Assembly: GCA_031460455.1 (NCBI GenBank)
Contig: JAVKTQ010000008.1
Span: 1 to 64,000, forward strand
Length of the DNA stretch: 64,000 nucleotides
Source: Sporomusaceae bacterium
GTDB taxonomy: Bacteria; Bacillota; Negativicutes; Sporomusales; UBA7701
Reading direction: 5' to 3'
Shown here: piece by piece, positions 8,096 to 17,551 of the stretch
How the letters are laid out: each line of letters opens with the position of its first letter
Position numbering within the stretch: position 1 is the first letter of the stretch
Position numbers and translations under genes: made by a program
Notes under the pieces: model-generated
The model's database searches: none
Told to the model about the DNA's origin: nothing
The model's input: only the letters and a program-made list of their open reading frames with translations

Positions 8096-8165
8096 TTGCA
8101 AAAAGTCAAAAAGTCAGATACAATAAAGTCAAAGGTCAAAATGTCAAAAGATCAGATAGTCAGAA
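8096..8165 (+). promoter_or_regulatory. ctsR promoter with tandem CtsR-like heptads
   Basis: -35 TTGCAA (8096-8101), 17-base spacer, -10 TACAAT (8119-8124). At least five direct copies of (A/G)GTCAAA or a close variant, spaced about 8 bases apart, cover the spacer and the 40 bases after the -10. CtsR binds tandem RGTCAAA heptads, so the operon is probably autorepressed. More repeats are present than the usual pair. Confidence 0.8.
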
Positions 8166-8181
8166 ACCGGGAGTTGGTAAC

Positions 8182-8628
8182 ATGGGTAATTTGGCCGATA
8201 TTATCGAGAACTTCATCCTGAGCCGCCTGGCGGACGAGGAGAAACATGTCGCCGTTCTCAGGCGCAACGAGATGGCCGATGAGCTGAACTGCGCCCCGTC
8301 GCAGATCAGCTATGTACTCAGCACGCGGTTCACGGTCGAGCGGGGCTTCATCGTCGAGTCGCGGCGCGGTTCGGGCGGGTTCGTCCGCATCGTCCGCATC
8401 CCCGTGCGGCAGATTGTCTACGAGGACGCCGCCCGCCAGCTTAGTGAGGAGGCGCAGGCCGACGAGATCGAGCAGACCATTGAGCGGCTGAGGATGTACG
8501 GCATGCTGAGCGACCGCGAGGCGGGCATCATGCATCACTTTTTCCAGACGGCCGGCGGCCAGCTCGGCGCGGCCGAGAAGGCCCGCATTCTGAGGTCGCT
8601 CTTAAGGCGGCTGACGGATTTCGAGTAA
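8182..8628 (+). CDS. ctsR: Transcriptional repressor CtsR
   Basis: 148 residues from the ATG at 8182 (GGGAG upstream); longer starts would translate through the operator. The N-terminal winged helix covers about residues 3-70 (ADIIENFILSRL, LRRNEMADELNCAPSQISYVLSTRF, RRGSGGFVRIVRI, which holds the glycine-rich wing). The C-terminal helical domain contains a LRMYGMLSDREAGIM segment. CtsR represses clp genes until heat or McsB arginine phosphorylation inactivates it. It is first in ctsR-mcsA-mcsB-clpC, the canonical order. Confidence 0.95.
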   Translation: MGNLADIIENFILSRLADEEKHVAVLRRNEMADELNCAPSQISYVLSTRFTVERGFIVESRRGSGGFVRIVRIPVRQIVYEDAARQLSEEAQADEIEQTIERLRMYGMLSDREAGIMHHFFQTAGGQLGAAEKARILRSLLRRLTDFE

Positions 8629-8644
8629 ACGGGAGGTAACGGTA

Positions 8645-9160
8645 ATGCTGTGCGACGATTGCAAGGAAAAACAAGCCAGTGTGCATATCACCAAAATCAA
8701 CAATAATCAGAAGACCGAAAAGCATCTGTGCGATACCTGCGCCGAGAAGGCGGGCGAGTTGTCTTTTTCGACCGACGCCAATTTTGCCTTCCAGGATTTC
8801 CTCAAGGGGATGATGGGCGCCAGCCTCGCCGGCCCGCCCCAGCACAGGAGCGAGACTGCCTGCCCCAACTGCGGCCTGACCTACGGAGATTTCGGCCGCA
8901 GCGGCAAAATCGGCTGCGGCGAGTGCTATACGGCATACGGCGACCGGCTCGAACCGCTGTTGCGCCGCATCCACGGCACAAGCGCCCACACTGGCAAGGT
9001 GCCGCGGCGGGGCGGCGGCAAGCTGGCGCTCAGGCAGCGGCTGCGTCAGCTCAGAAGCGAGCTCGACCGTCACGTGGGCCGCGAGGAATACGAGCAGGCC
9101 GCCAAGGTGCGTGACGAGATCAAGGCCCTCGAAGGGCAAATTAACGCGGAGAAGGGGTGA
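8645..9160 (+). CDS. mcsA: McsA, zinc-binding activator of McsB
   Basis: 171 residues. Two CxxC pairs at the N-terminus (MLCDDCKEK, LCDTCAEK) and two more (CPNCGLTY, CGECYTAYG) form zinc modules. A C-terminal UVR motif (about residues 130-165, LRQLRSELDRHVGREEYEQA) is predicted to be coiled coil. McsA activates the arginine kinase McsB and helps present CtsR for degradation. It lies 16 bases behind ctsR with GGGAGG upstream and ends just before mcsB. Confidence 0.93.
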   Translation: MLCDDCKEKQASVHITKINNNQKTEKHLCDTCAEKAGELSFSTDANFAFQDFLKGMMGASLAGPPQHRSETACPNCGLTYGDFGRSGKIGCGECYTAYGDRLEPLLRRIHGTSAHTGKVPRRGGGKLALRQRLRQLRSELDRHVGREEYEQAAKVRDEIKALEGQINAEKG

Positions 9161-9165
9161 GACCG

Positions 9166-10242
9166 ATGTCGATAGAGAATCTGCTCGATAAGCCGCTGAC
9201 CCCGTGGATGAAGGGCGGCGGACCGGACGGGGACATCGTCCTCTCCAGCCGCATCCGCCTGGCCCGCAATCTCGAAGGCGTGCCTTTCCCGGGGCGGGCT
9301 GACGGCAAGGCGCTGGCCGCCGTCGCCGACGAGATCCGCAAATCGGTGGGCGACCTCGGCGCCGCCGACAAACACGTATATATGTATGTGGAAATGGACA
9401 AACTGCCGCAGTTGGAGCGCAACGTGCTGGTGGAGAAGCACATCATCAGCCCGCACCACGCCGACGACCGCGGCCACCGCGCTCTTGTCGTGCGCGACGA
9501 CGCCGCGGTGAGCATCATGGTCAACGAGGAGGACCACCTGCGCATCCAGTGCCTGGTGCCGGGGCTGAGCCTCCAGGAGGCGTTCGCTCTCGCCAACCGC
9601 GTCGACGACCTGCTGGAGGCCAAGCACACCTTCGCGTTCAGCGAACGGGCCGGCTACCTGACCGCCTGCCCCACCAACGCGGGCACCGGCATGAGGGCAT
9701 CGGTGATGGTGCACCTGCCGGCGCTGGTTCTCACCGGCCAGATCAACCGGATTGTCGCCGCCGCCACCCAGCTCGGCCTGGCGGTGCGGGGCCTCTACGG
9801 CGAAGGCACCGAGGCCATCGGCAACATCTTCCAGATATCCAACCAGATCACCCTCGGCCACAGCGAGCAGGAGATCATCGACAACCTACAGGGTATCGCC
9901 AGGCAGGTCGTCGAGCAGGAGCGCGCGGCCCGGCAGGCGCTGGCGGGCAAATCGCCGGACGCGCTTGACGACAGGGTATGGCGGGCGTACGGCGTCCTCA
10001 GCTACGCCCGCAGCATCTCCGGCCAGGAGGCCATGAGCCTGCTCAGCGAGGTGCGCCTGGGTATCGACCTAAAACTAATTACCGGCGTGGATGCGGCGGT
10101 GTTCAACGAACTGCTCGTCACCACCCGCCCGAATTTCCTGCAGAAAATCGCCGGCCGGGAGGAAATCGATCCCGGCGAGCGCGACCGCCTGCGGGCCCAG
10201 TTGATTAGAGAGAAATTGAAGGAGGGGAAACCCAATGCTTAA
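9166..10242 (+). CDS. mcsB: Protein arginine kinase McsB
   Basis: 358 residues. It has phosphagen-kinase-like motifs: [30 protein letters not shown] (catalytic Glu and loop) and [18 protein letters not shown] (nucleotide binding). It phosphorylates arginine residues on CtsR and on damaged proteins, tagging them for ClpC-ClpP. The ATG at 9166 follows AAGGGGTG; a GTG at 9157 overlaps the mcsA stop and is the alternative. The 3' end overlaps clpC by 8 bases, indicating coupled translation. Confidence 0.95.
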   Translation: MSIENLLDKPLTPWMKGGGPDGDIVLSSRIRLARNLEGVPFPGRADGKALAAVADEIRKSVGDLGAADKHVYMYVEMDKLPQLERNVLVEKHIISPHHADDRGHRALVVRDDAAVSIMVNEEDHLRIQCLVPGLSLQEAFALANRVDDLLEAKHTFAFSERAGYLTACPTNAGTGMRASVMVHLPALVLTGQINRIVAAATQLGLAVRGLYGEGTEAIGNIFQISNQITLGHSEQEIIDNLQGIARQVVEQERAARQALAGKSPDALDDRVWRAYGVLSYARSISGQEAMSLLSEVRLGIDLKLITGVDAAVFNELLVTTRPNFLQKIAGREEIDPGERDRLRAQLIREKLKEGKPNA

Positions 10243-12694
10243 CAAATTCACCGACCGCGCCCGCAAAGTGCTGACTCTCGCGCAGCAGGAGGCCGGCCGC
10301 CTGGGGCACAACTATATCGGCACCGAACACCTGCTGCTGGGGCTGCTCGCCGAAGGCGAGGGCGTCGCCGCCAAAGCCCTCGGAACGCTGAACATCAACC
10401 TTGACGACGTCCGTGCCCAGGTGGAGAGCACCATCGGCCGCGGCGAAGAGAACAACGGGGAGATCGCTTATACACCGCGGGCCAAGAAGGTCATTGAGCT
10501 GTCGGTGGAAGAAGCGCAGAACCTCGGCCACAATTACATCGGCACCGAACATATCCTCCTCGGCCTCGTCCGCGAGGGCGAAGGGGTGGCCGCCCAGGTG
10601 CTTACCGGCATGGGTATTGCCGTCGACCAGCTGCGCCAGCGGGTGATCGAACTTTTGGGCGGATACGCAACTCAGGGACCCGCGCCTAATCCCCACCAGC
10701 ACGGCCCGGCGCCCAAGGCCGCCGGCAAGCAGCAGCAGTCGAGCACGCCCACCCTGGAGGAGTTCGGCCGCGATATCAACAAACTGGCCACCGAGGGCAA
10801 GATCGACCCGGTCATCGGCCGCGAGAACGAGATCGAGCGGGTCATCCAGATACTGAGCCGCCGCACCAAGAACAACCCGGTGCTCATCGGCGAACCCGGC
10901 GTGGGCAAAACGGCCATCGCCGAGGGGCTCGCCCAGCGGATCATCGACGGCAAGGTGCCGGAGACGCTGCGCGATAAGCGGGTAATTTCGCTCAACATGG
11001 GCTCGATGGTCGCCGGCACCAAGTACCGCGGCGAGTTCGAGGAGCGTCTCAAGAAGGTTATGGACGAGATCCGTCGCGCCGGCAATGTCGTGCTGTTCAT
11101 CGACGAGCTGCACACCCTTATCGGCGCCGGGGCCGCCGAAGGCGCCATCGACGCCGCCAACATCCTCAAACCCGCCCTGGCCCGCGGCGAACTGCAGGCC
11201 ATCGGCGCCACCACTCTTAACGAGTATAAGAAGCATATCGAGAAGGACGCCGCGCTGGAGCGCCGCTTCCAGCCCATCCAGGTGGGCGAGCCCAGCGAGG
11301 AGGAGGCGGTCGCCATCCTCAAGGGCCTGCGCGACAAGTACGAGGCTTTCCACCGCGCCCAGATCACCGACGAAGCCATCGAGGCGGCTGTCAAGCTTTC
11401 CCACCGCTATATCTCCGACCGCTTCCTGCCCGACAAGGCCATCGACCTCATGGACGAGGCGTCTTCGCGGGTGAGACTGAAGGCGTTCGTGCCGCCGGCC
11501 GACGTCAAGGAGATCGAGCAGCGGCTGGCCAAGACGCGCACCGAAAAGGAGGCGGCCATCGCCGCCCAGGAGTACGAGCGGGCGGCCAGCCTCCGCGACG
11601 ACGAGAAGAATATCCAGGAAGAACTGGAAACTAAGCAGAAGGAATGGAAGCAGACCGGCGGCGAGCGCATCACCGTGACCGGCGAGGATATTGCCCAGGT
11701 GGTGGCAAGCTGGACGGGCATCCCGGTCAAGAAACTGGCCGAGGAGGAAAGCGAGCGCCTGCTGAAGCTGGAGGAAGTCCTCCACCAGCGCGTGGTAGGC
11801 CAGAATGAGGCCGTCGAAGCGGTGGCCCGCGCCGTACGGCGCGCCCGCTCCGGGCTCAAGGACCCCAAGCGGCCCATCGGTTCCTTCATCTTCCTCGGGC
11901 CCACCGGCGTCGGCAAGACCGAGCTGGCCAGGGCGCTGGCCGAGGCGCTGTTCGGCGACGAGAACGCCATGATCCGCATGGATATGTCGGAATACATGGA
12001 GAAGCACACCGTGTCCCGCCTGGTCGGCGCGCCTCCCGGATATGTCGGCTACGACGAGGGTGGCCAGCTGACCGACGCCGTCCGCCGCAAGCCCTTCTCG
12101 GTCATCCTCTTCGACGAGATCGAGAAGGCCCACTACGATGTCTTCAACATCCTGCTGCAGATCCTCGAGGACGGGCGGCTGACCGACAGCCACGGCCGCG
12201 TGGTCGACTTCAAGAACACCGTCATCATCATGACCTCGAACGCCGGGGCCAAGCACCTTAAGAAGGACAGCGGCACCGTCGGCTTCCTGGCCGGCGCCGA
12301 CGCCGAAGACACCGAGGCGGCCAAGAACCGGGTCATGGAGGAGGTGCGCCGCACCTTCCGGCCGGAGTTTCTCAACCGGGTCGACGAGATAATCGTCTTC
12401 ACCAGCCTGAACGACGACCAACTCAAAGAGGTTGTGGACATCATGCTGCGGAGCGTGACCAAGCGGCTGCAGGACAACGGCCTCGGCCTGGAGGTCGGCG
12501 ACAAGGCCAAGACGCGCCTGCTGACCGAAGGCAAGGACTATGCTTACGGGGCGCGCCCGCTGCGCCGGGCCATCCAGAAGCTGGTCGAGGACGCCATCGC
12601 CGAGATGCTGCTGAAGCGCGAGGCGGCCGCCGGCGACACCGTCGTGGTCGACGCCGACGATAAAGGCCAGCTTACTTTCAGCAAAAAAAGCTGA
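10235..12694 (+). CDS. clpC: ATP-dependent Clp protease ATP-binding subunit ClpC
   Basis: 819 residues. Two Clp-N repeats (residues about 1-145, with GHNYIGTEH in both) are followed by AAA+ domain 1 with Walker A GEPGVGKT (near 218), a middle domain carrying a UVR segment (near 435), and AAA+ domain 2 with Walker A GPTGVGKT (near 555) and FDEIEKAH. It unfolds arginine-phosphorylated and other substrates for ClpP in the cytoplasm. It ends the CtsR operon; a terminator hairpin follows within about 30 bases. Confidence 0.97.
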   Translation: MLNKFTDRARKVLTLAQQEAGRLGHNYIGTEHLLLGLLAEGEGVAAKALGTLNINLDDVRAQVESTIGRGEENNGEIAYTPRAKKVIELSVEEAQNLGHNYIGTEHILLGLVREGEGVAAQVLTGMGIAVDQLRQRVIELLGGYATQGPAPNPHQHGPAPKAAGKQQQSSTPTLEEFGRDINKLATEGKIDPVIGRENEIERVIQILSRRTKNNPVLIGEPGVGKTAIAEGLAQRIIDGKVPETLRDKRVISLNMGSMVAGTKYRGEFEERLKKVMDEIRRAGNVVLFIDELHTLIGAGAAEGAIDAANILKPALARGELQAIGATTLNEYKKHIEKDAALERRFQPIQVGEPSEEEAVAILKGLRDKYEAFHRAQITDEAIEAAVKLSHRYISDRFLPDKAIDLMDEASSRVRLKAFVPPADVKEIEQRLAKTRTEKEAAIAAQEYERAASLRDDEKNIQEELETKQKEWKQTGGERITVTGEDIAQVVASWTGIPVKKLAEEESERLLKLEEVLHQRVVGQNEAVEAVARAVRRARSGLKDPKRPIGSFIFLGPTGVGKTELARALAEALFGDENAMIRMDMSEYMEKHTVSRLVGAPPGYVGYDEGGQLTDAVRRKPFSVILFDEIEKAHYDVFNILLQILEDGRLTDSHGRVVDFKNTVIIMTSNAGAKHLKKDSGTVGFLAGADAEDTEAAKNRVMEEVRRTFRPEFLNRVDEIIVFTSLNDDQLKEVVDIMLRSVTKRLQDNGLGLEVGDKAKTRLLTEGKDYAYGARPLRRAIQKLVEDAIAEMLLKREAAAGDTVVVDADDKGQLTFSKKS

Positions 12695-12722
12695 TTAGGA
12701 AGGAAATGCGCGAAATATAACG

Positions 12723-12758
12723 AAAAAGGTACTCAGAGCAATCTGAGTACCTTTTTCC
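12723..12758 (+). terminator. Intrinsic terminator between clpC and radA
   Basis: Stem AAAAAGGTACTCAG / CTGAGTACCTTTTT with a 6-base loop and T-run. It separates the stress operon from radA-disA, although radA starts only 20 bases later. Confidence 0.9.
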
Positions 12759-12778
12759 CGTGAAAGGGGCCACTATCG

Positions 12779-14146
12779 GTGTCCAAGACGAAAATCCGCT
12801 TCGCGTGCCAGGAGTGCGGCCACGATTCGCCCAGATGGCTGGGCCGCTGTCCCGGCTGCGGCGCGTGGAACAGCATGGTCGAGGAGGTTGTGGCCAAGCA
12901 GCCGGCGTCTAAGGCTGCCGCCCGCTCCCTGCCTGCGGCCAGGCCGCTGCCGATCACCGCTGTGGACACCGCCGGCCTGCCCCGCATCAAGACGGGGGTG
13001 GGGGAATTCGACCGTGTGCTGGGGGGCGGCATTGTGCCCGGTTCGCTCGTCCTGCTGGGCGGCGACCCCGGCATCGGCAAGTCGACGTTGCTGCTGCAGG
13101 TGGCCGGCGGCATCGGCGACGCCAGCGGCCGCGTGCTGTACGTCTCCGGCGAGGAGTCGGCCGCGCAGACGCGCCTTAGGGCCGAACGCCTCGGCAAAAT
13201 GAGTGATAATCTGCTCGTTATGACAGAAACTAATCTCGACGAAATCATCGCCCAGGCCGAGGGGATCGCCCCGGCGATGGTGGTGGTGGATTCGATCCAG
13301 ACGATGTTCAGCCCCGACCTGCCGTCGGCGCCGGGGAGCGTCGGCCAGGTGCGGGAAGCGACCGGCCGCCTGCTGCGCTTCGCCAAGGAGAGCGGCATCC
13401 CGGTGGTCATCATCGGCCATGTCACCAAGGACGGCAATATCGCCGGGCCGCGGCTCCTTGAGCATATGGTGGACGTCGTCCTCTATTTCGAGGGGGAGAG
13501 AAGCTATTCTTTCCGGGTGCTGCGGGCGATGAAGAACAGGTTCGGGGCGACGACGGAGAGCGGTCTGTTCAGCATGGAGGAGGACGGCCTGACCCAGGTG
13601 GAGAACCCTTCAGCGCTGCTGCTGGCCGAACGCCCGCAGGGCGTCCCCGGCTCGGTCGTGCTGGCCTGCCTCGAAGGGGCGCGCCCGCTGCTGATCGAGA
13701 TCCAGGCTCTGGTGAGCACCACTTGCTTCGGCATGCCGCGGCGCATGGCGGCGGGGTTCGATTATAACCGCCTGATCCTGCTGCTGGCGGTGCTGGAGAA
13801 ACGCGTCGGCCTGGCCATGGGCAACCAGGACGCATATGTGAACGCCGTCGGCGGCATCCGCACCGACGAGCCGGCCGCCGATCTGGCGGTATGCCTGGCG
13901 CTGGTGGCCAGTTTCCGCAACCTTGTCATCGACCCGGCGACGGCGGTCATGGGCGAAGTCGGCCTGACCGGCGAGGTGAGGATGATTTCCCGCGTGGACC
14001 TGAGGGTCAGGGAAGCGGCCGCGCTGGGCTTCGAGCGGGTCGTCGTCCCGGCGGGCAACCTCGCGGGCCTCAAGGCCCGCCCGGCCGGGCTGGAGATAAT
14101 CGGGGCAAGCAATGTCATGGAGGCGATGGAGGCGGTTATGACATGA
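12779..14146 (+). CDS. radA: DNA repair protein RadA (Sms)
   Basis: 455 residues with a GTG start behind GAAAGGGG. An N-terminal zinc finger (CQECGHDSPRWLGRCPGCGAWN split as C-x2-C ... C-x2-C), a RecA-like ATPase core with Walker A GGDPGIGKST (near 95), the RadA-specific KNRFG motif (near 251), and a C-terminal Lon-protease-like domain. It is a DNA-branch-migration helicase acting in recombination repair and transformation. It overlaps disA by 4 bases (ATGA), so the two are cotranslated, as in other Firmicutes. Confidence 0.96.
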   Translation: MSKTKIRFACQECGHDSPRWLGRCPGCGAWNSMVEEVVAKQPASKAAARSLPAARPLPITAVDTAGLPRIKTGVGEFDRVLGGGIVPGSLVLLGGDPGIGKSTLLLQVAGGIGDASGRVLYVSGEESAAQTRLRAERLGKMSDNLLVMTETNLDEIIAQAEGIAPAMVVVDSIQTMFSPDLPSAPGSVGQVREATGRLLRFAKESGIPVVIIGHVTKDGNIAGPRLLEHMVDVVLYFEGERSYSFRVLRAMKNRFGATTESGLFSMEEDGLTQVENPSALLLAERPQGVPGSVVLACLEGARPLLIEIQALVSTTCFGMPRRMAAGFDYNRLILLLAVLEKRVGLAMGNQDAYVNAVGGIRTDEPAADLAVCLALVASFRNLVIDPATAVMGEVGLTGEVRMISRVDLRVREAAALGFERVVVPAGNLAGLKARPAGLEIIGASNVMEAMEAVMT

Positions 14147-15225
14147 CAAAGGACCGGGAAGAACAACTATGGGATGCAAGATTCGTTAAAACGCTCAAGT
14201 ACCTCGCCCCCGGCACCATGCTTCGCGAGGGGCTGGAGAACGTTCTCCGCGCCAAGATGGGAGCGCTGGTGGTCGTGAGCGACGGCCCCAGGGTCATGGC
14301 GGTGGTGGACGGCGGGTTCGCCATCAATTGCGAATATTCGCCGGCGGGCTTCTACGAGCTGGCGAAGATGGACGGCGCGCTCGTGCTTTCCACCGACGCG
14401 CGGCGGATCGTGTACGGCAACGCTCAGCTCGTGCCCGATGCGACGGTGCCCACCACCGAAACCGGTACCCGCCACCGCACCGCCGAGCGGGTGGCCCGGC
14501 AGACGGGGGCGCTGGTTATCGCCATCTCTCAGCGGCGCAACATTATCACCGTGTATCTCGGCAACCTCCGTTACACTCTCAAGGATATCACCGTCATTCT
14601 CAGCCGCGCCAACCAGGCTCTGCAGACGCTGGAGAAGTACAAATCGGTACTGACGGATGGGCTGCTGACGCTGAGCGCCCTCGAATTCGAGGATCTCGTC
14701 ACCCTCAGCGACGTGGCGGCGGTTATCATCCGGGCGGAACACGTCAGCCGCATCGCCACCGAGATCGAGCGCAACATCATCGAACTGGGCAGCGAGGGCC
14801 GCCTCATCAGCATGCAGCTGGGCGAACTCACGCCCGAGGAGGACGATGTCCTGCTGCTTATCCGCGATTACTGCGTGACTGCGGACGCCAGGACCCACGA
14901 AGCGGTGCGCGACCAACTGGCCGCCCTGCCCGAGGATAACCTCGACCCTTACAACGTCTGCCGCATTCTCGGCTACGGCGTAACCCCCAACGCGATCGAC
15001 GTGCCGGTGGTGCCGCGGGGCTTCAGGCTGCTGAACCGCATTCCCCGCCTGCCGATGCCGGTGGTCGAGAATCTTGTCAGCCATTTCAAAACCCTCAAAC
15101 GGGTTTTTACCGCCACCATCGAGGAGTTGGACGAGGTCGACGGCATCGGCGAGGTCCGCGCCAAAACAATAAGGGACGGCCTCAAACGCCTTAGGGAACA
15201 GGCGCTGCTCGACCGTCACTCGTGA
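14143..15225 (+). CDS. disA: DNA integrity scanning diadenylate cyclase DisA
   Basis: 360 residues. The DAC domain has the catalytic DGA (residues about 76-78) and RHRT (about 109-112) motifs for making c-di-AMP from two ATP. It is followed by the helical spine and a C-terminal helix-hairpin-helix DNA-binding domain (ELDEVDGIGEVRAKTIRDGL). It scans DNA for branched structures and signals integrity, including at sporulation. It overlaps radA, which is known to inhibit DisA in Bacillus. Confidence 0.96.
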   Translation: MTKDREEQLWDARFVKTLKYLAPGTMLREGLENVLRAKMGALVVVSDGPRVMAVVDGGFAINCEYSPAGFYELAKMDGALVLSTDARRIVYGNAQLVPDATVPTTETGTRHRTAERVARQTGALVIAISQRRNIITVYLGNLRYTLKDITVILSRANQALQTLEKYKSVLTDGLLTLSALEFEDLVTLSDVAAVIIRAEHVSRIATEIERNIIELGSEGRLISMQLGELTPEEDDVLLLIRDYCVTADARTHEAVRDQLAALPEDNLDPYNVCRILGYGVTPNAIDVPVVPRGFRLLNRIPRLPMPVVENLVSHFKTLKRVFTATIEELDEVDGIGEVRAKTIRDGLKRLREQALLDRHS

Positions 15226-15242
15226 TCTGACCGGGTATTATA

Positions 15243-15593
15243 TTATTGCTTTTTCTTCTCTTTCTTTTCTTCTTGGCCGTCTTTGGGTATACCGACGTTT
15301 TCGACGAACCGGGCGTAAGCCCGGTTTTCTTCTATCCTCACGACCTCGTAGCGCTTGTTTTCATCTGTTATCAGTTCGTCGCCGACGCTGACCACCAGGG
15401 GCACGTACATGAGCATGCGGTCTGTCCCGTCTTCGAGGATGACATAGTGGTCGTAGACCTTCTGCGGCGCTTGCTCGGGTTTTTGCTGGATAGGCAGCAG
15501 GTTGACGGGCAACAGGTTGAGTAGCAGGTAGGCGGCGACGCCGCCGACCAGCAAGGCGGCGACGAGGATGAATAGGCGCCTTTTGGCAACCAC
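15243..15593 (-). CDS. Small membrane-anchored protein sharing a domain with the neighbouring SpoIIP
   Basis: 116 residues: a basic start, one membrane helix (LFILVAALLVGGVAAYLLLN), an exposed domain of about 50 residues (VILEDGTDRMLMY... VSVGDELITDENKRYEVVRIEENRAYARF) and a Lys/Glu-rich tail. The exposed domain aligns by eye with the N-terminal part of the adjacent SpoIIP (GYMTVVDERGAVLLETGLAVRAGDMYISEDNRLYEI...ARARF). It lies 17 bases downstream of spoIIP on the same strand, so it is probably cotranscribed and acts in the same process. No characterised family was recognised. Confidence 0.75.
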   Translation of the reverse strand: MVAKRRLFILVAALLVGGVAAYLLLNLLPVNLLPIQQKPEQAPQKVYDHYVILEDGTDRMLMYVPLVVSVGDELITDENKRYEVVRIEENRAYARFVENVGIPKDGQEEKKEKKKQ

Positions 15594-15610
15594 GGCAGTT
15601 CACCCCTTGT

Positions 15611-16780
15611 CTAATCCTTGCGCTTTTTGCCGAGGAAATTGGTGAATTCAAAGCGGCGGAAGCGGGCCAGTTTACGTTTGGCTTCCCGCCAGCTGCCGGT
15701 GCTGATGAAGAGGAAACCGGCAATCCCGGCGACAAGGACGGCGACGATGTTCATGATGTCGCGGCCGAAGCCGCCTTCGTCCGCGCCCGTGCCTTCCCCG
15801 CCGGGCGGAGCGGCCGCCGCTGGGTTTTCCGGCGACGGCGCAAGAAAAAGGGGGACGACATCGGCGAACAGGGCGGCGGTGCGTTCGGCCGCCTCCCGGG
15901 AGTTATACTGGGTGCCCATTTCCACCAGCATCGTCCGCGGGCTGAGGTCCTGGTTGTAGTTGCCGTGGGCGATGAAAATGCCTCGTACCAGGCCCTCATG
16001 CTTTGAGTCGACCGCGGCTTTGATCTTTTTGGCGTAGTTCATGGTTGTCTGGCGGTTTTGGTTCTGGCGGCCCACGACCAGCAGCATTTTGGTCGCCGGC
16101 TGGCCGTTGACGGTGATCTGGTAGGCGCTCGCCGGCGCGCTGTCGCGGTGGATGTCGAACGAGGCGGCCGGCCCCTGCTCTAGCAGGCGTTTGAAGGTGC
16201 GGCGCGAGCGTTGGTAGGCGTTGGCGTCGTGGGGGTCGTGGCGCGTCTGGTCGTTTTCGACCGCGTAGCCGAGTTCGATGAGGCGCTGGGCGAACGCGCC
16301 GCCCACGCTGAAGATGCCGCCGTTGCCCTTGATGGTCGCCGTGCCGTCGGTGGGAATGTAGGATTCGTCGTTGTGGGTGTAGTAGACGGCGATGAGCTGT
16401 TCGGGCGGCGTCTGAGCCGGCGCCTGGAGGCTGTCGGCGGCCGGGGCGGGAATGGCCGGGTCAGGGGGGACAGGAGCGCCCGGCGGCACAGCCGGGGCCT
16501 GGGCGGGAACGCTTGCTTCAGCCGCCAGGGTTTCGTCGCGCAGGAAGCGCGCTCTGGCCAGCGTCCCTTCGACGGCGCTTATCTCGTACAGGCGGTTGTC
16601 TTCGCTGATATACATATCGCCGGCGCGGACCGCCAGCCCTGTTTCCAGGAGGACGGCACCGCGCTCGTCGACCACGGTCATATAGCCGTCAAGCAGCTCG
16701 TGGCCGTCGTCGGCGGCCGCCGACGCCAGCGGCGGAGCGAGGCAGAGACAGAATGCCAGGATTAACGCAACGCGGCCCAT
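15611..16780 (-). CDS. spoIIP: Stage II sporulation protein P (SpoIIP)
   Basis: 389 residues from the ATG at 16780 (GAGGTG upstream). Signal peptide (LILAFCLCLAPPLASAAAD), a small N-terminal domain (about residues 30-85), a Pro/Ala-rich linker, then the SpoIIP amidase domain with YYTHNDESYIPTDG, FDIHRDSAP, MLLVVGRQNQN and GNYNQDLSPRTMLVEMGTQYN. It ends with a C-terminal membrane helix (IVAVLVAGIAGFLFIS). It hydrolyses septal peptidoglycan with SpoIID during engulfment. The C-terminal rather than N-terminal anchor and the extra N-terminal domain differ from Bacillus SpoIIP. Confidence 0.9.
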   Translation of the reverse strand: MGRVALILAFCLCLAPPLASAAADDGHELLDGYMTVVDERGAVLLETGLAVRAGDMYISEDNRLYEISAVEGTLARARFLRDETLAAEASVPAQAPAVPPGAPVPPDPAIPAPAADSLQAPAQTPPEQLIAVYYTHNDESYIPTDGTATIKGNGGIFSVGGAFAQRLIELGYAVENDQTRHDPHDANAYQRSRRTFKRLLEQGPAASFDIHRDSAPASAYQITVNGQPATKMLLVVGRQNQNRQTTMNYAKKIKAAVDSKHEGLVRGIFIAHGNYNQDLSPRTMLVEMGTQYNSREAAERTAALFADVVPLFLAPSPENPAAAAPPGGEGTGADEGGFGRDIMNIVAVLVAGIAGFLFISTGSWREAKRKLARFRRFEFTNFLGKKRKD

Positions 16781-16867
16781 TACGGCACCTCGCAAATAGG
16801 GAGTCGTGGGATTAGGATAACCTGGCATTTGCCTATTTATGTGGGCGAGGCCTGTCAACGACCACAA

Positions 16868-16903
16868 TGGAAAGGCCGCCGGGGGCTGTGCCCGGCGGCC
16901 TTA
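16868..16903 (-). terminator. Intrinsic terminator of the 131-residue gene next to carD
   Basis: Minus strand stem AAGGCCGCCGGGC / CCCGGCGGCCTT followed by a TTCC-rich tail. It separates the gene at 16915-17310 from spoIIP. Confidence 0.75.
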
Positions 16904-16914
16904 TGCGGCAAGTT

Positions 16915-17310
16915 TTAGGAGAGGTGGAATATCCCCAGGGTTGCTATGTTCCGGTGCTCGCGGCGGAGGACGTCGTGGAGGCTGAGGCCGGAGATGTTGC
17001 ACAGGGCTGCGGTGTAGAAGAGGCTGCGCCCCAGCTCTTTTGTGAGGACTTCCTTGCAATGCTCGCACGGTTCGCCGGAGACGTGGGAGGAGACGAAGTT
17101 CTTCAGGTCGCTGTACTGAACTTCGGCCGGGGCGGACTGGCGGCCGGCCTTGATTTCCACGCAGCCGCACTCGGTCACGGCTTTGGCCAACGCGCGGTTG
17201 ACCCTGGCTGTAGCCTCCTGATACTTGGTGAGAACATCGAGGACGCTGCGATGGCGGATCAGATACTCATCCACCGCCGCCTGGAAGTCGACGCAGCACT
17301 TGTCATCCAC
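16915..17310 (-). CDS. Conserved protein of unknown function next to carD
   Basis: 131 residues, cytoplasmic, mostly helical. It has four cysteines in two clusters (VTECGCVEI and GEPCEHCKEVL) plus two at the N-terminus (DDKCCVDF), and a LGRSLFYTAALCNISGLSLHDVL helix. Similar proteins occur beside carD in clostridial genomes, some labelled DUF1573, but I am not sure that label is right. It is divergent from carD across a 241-base promoter region. The cysteine pairs suggest a metal or redox site; no catalytic motif is evident. Confidence 0.7.
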   Translation of the reverse strand: MDDKCCVDFQAAVDEYLIRHRSVLDVLTKYQEATARVNRALAKAVTECGCVEIKAGRQSAPAEVQYSDLKNFVSSHVSGEPCEHCKEVLTKELGRSLFYTAALCNISGLSLHDVLRREHRNIATLGIFHLS

Positions 17311-17456
17311 TCGGCCAACACCTCACTTTAGGCTTATTATATAAATACCGTTCCGCCGTTGTCAATGGCTGCCACCTTATCCGGCGCAGAAAGATGGCGC
17401 TGTTTTCGCGCCTGCGCCGCAGTTTGGCGGCGGCTAAAATTCTTAAAAATCATTCA

Positions 17457-17524
17457 TTGACAAGAAACGGAGGCCTGTGATAAAATAATTGATTTTGACA
17501 GAGGTGTGACCCTTGTGCTATACT
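17457..17524 (+). promoter_or_regulatory. Tandem promoters of carD
   Basis: Two sigma-A-like sets: TTGACA (17457-17462), 18 bases, TAAAAT (17481-17486); and TTGACA (17495-17500), 18 bases, TATACT (17519-17524). The downstream set starts transcription about 20 bases before the carD start codon. Confidence 0.75.
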
Positions 17525-17551
17525 ATACGCATACGCTAGGGAGGTGCCGCG

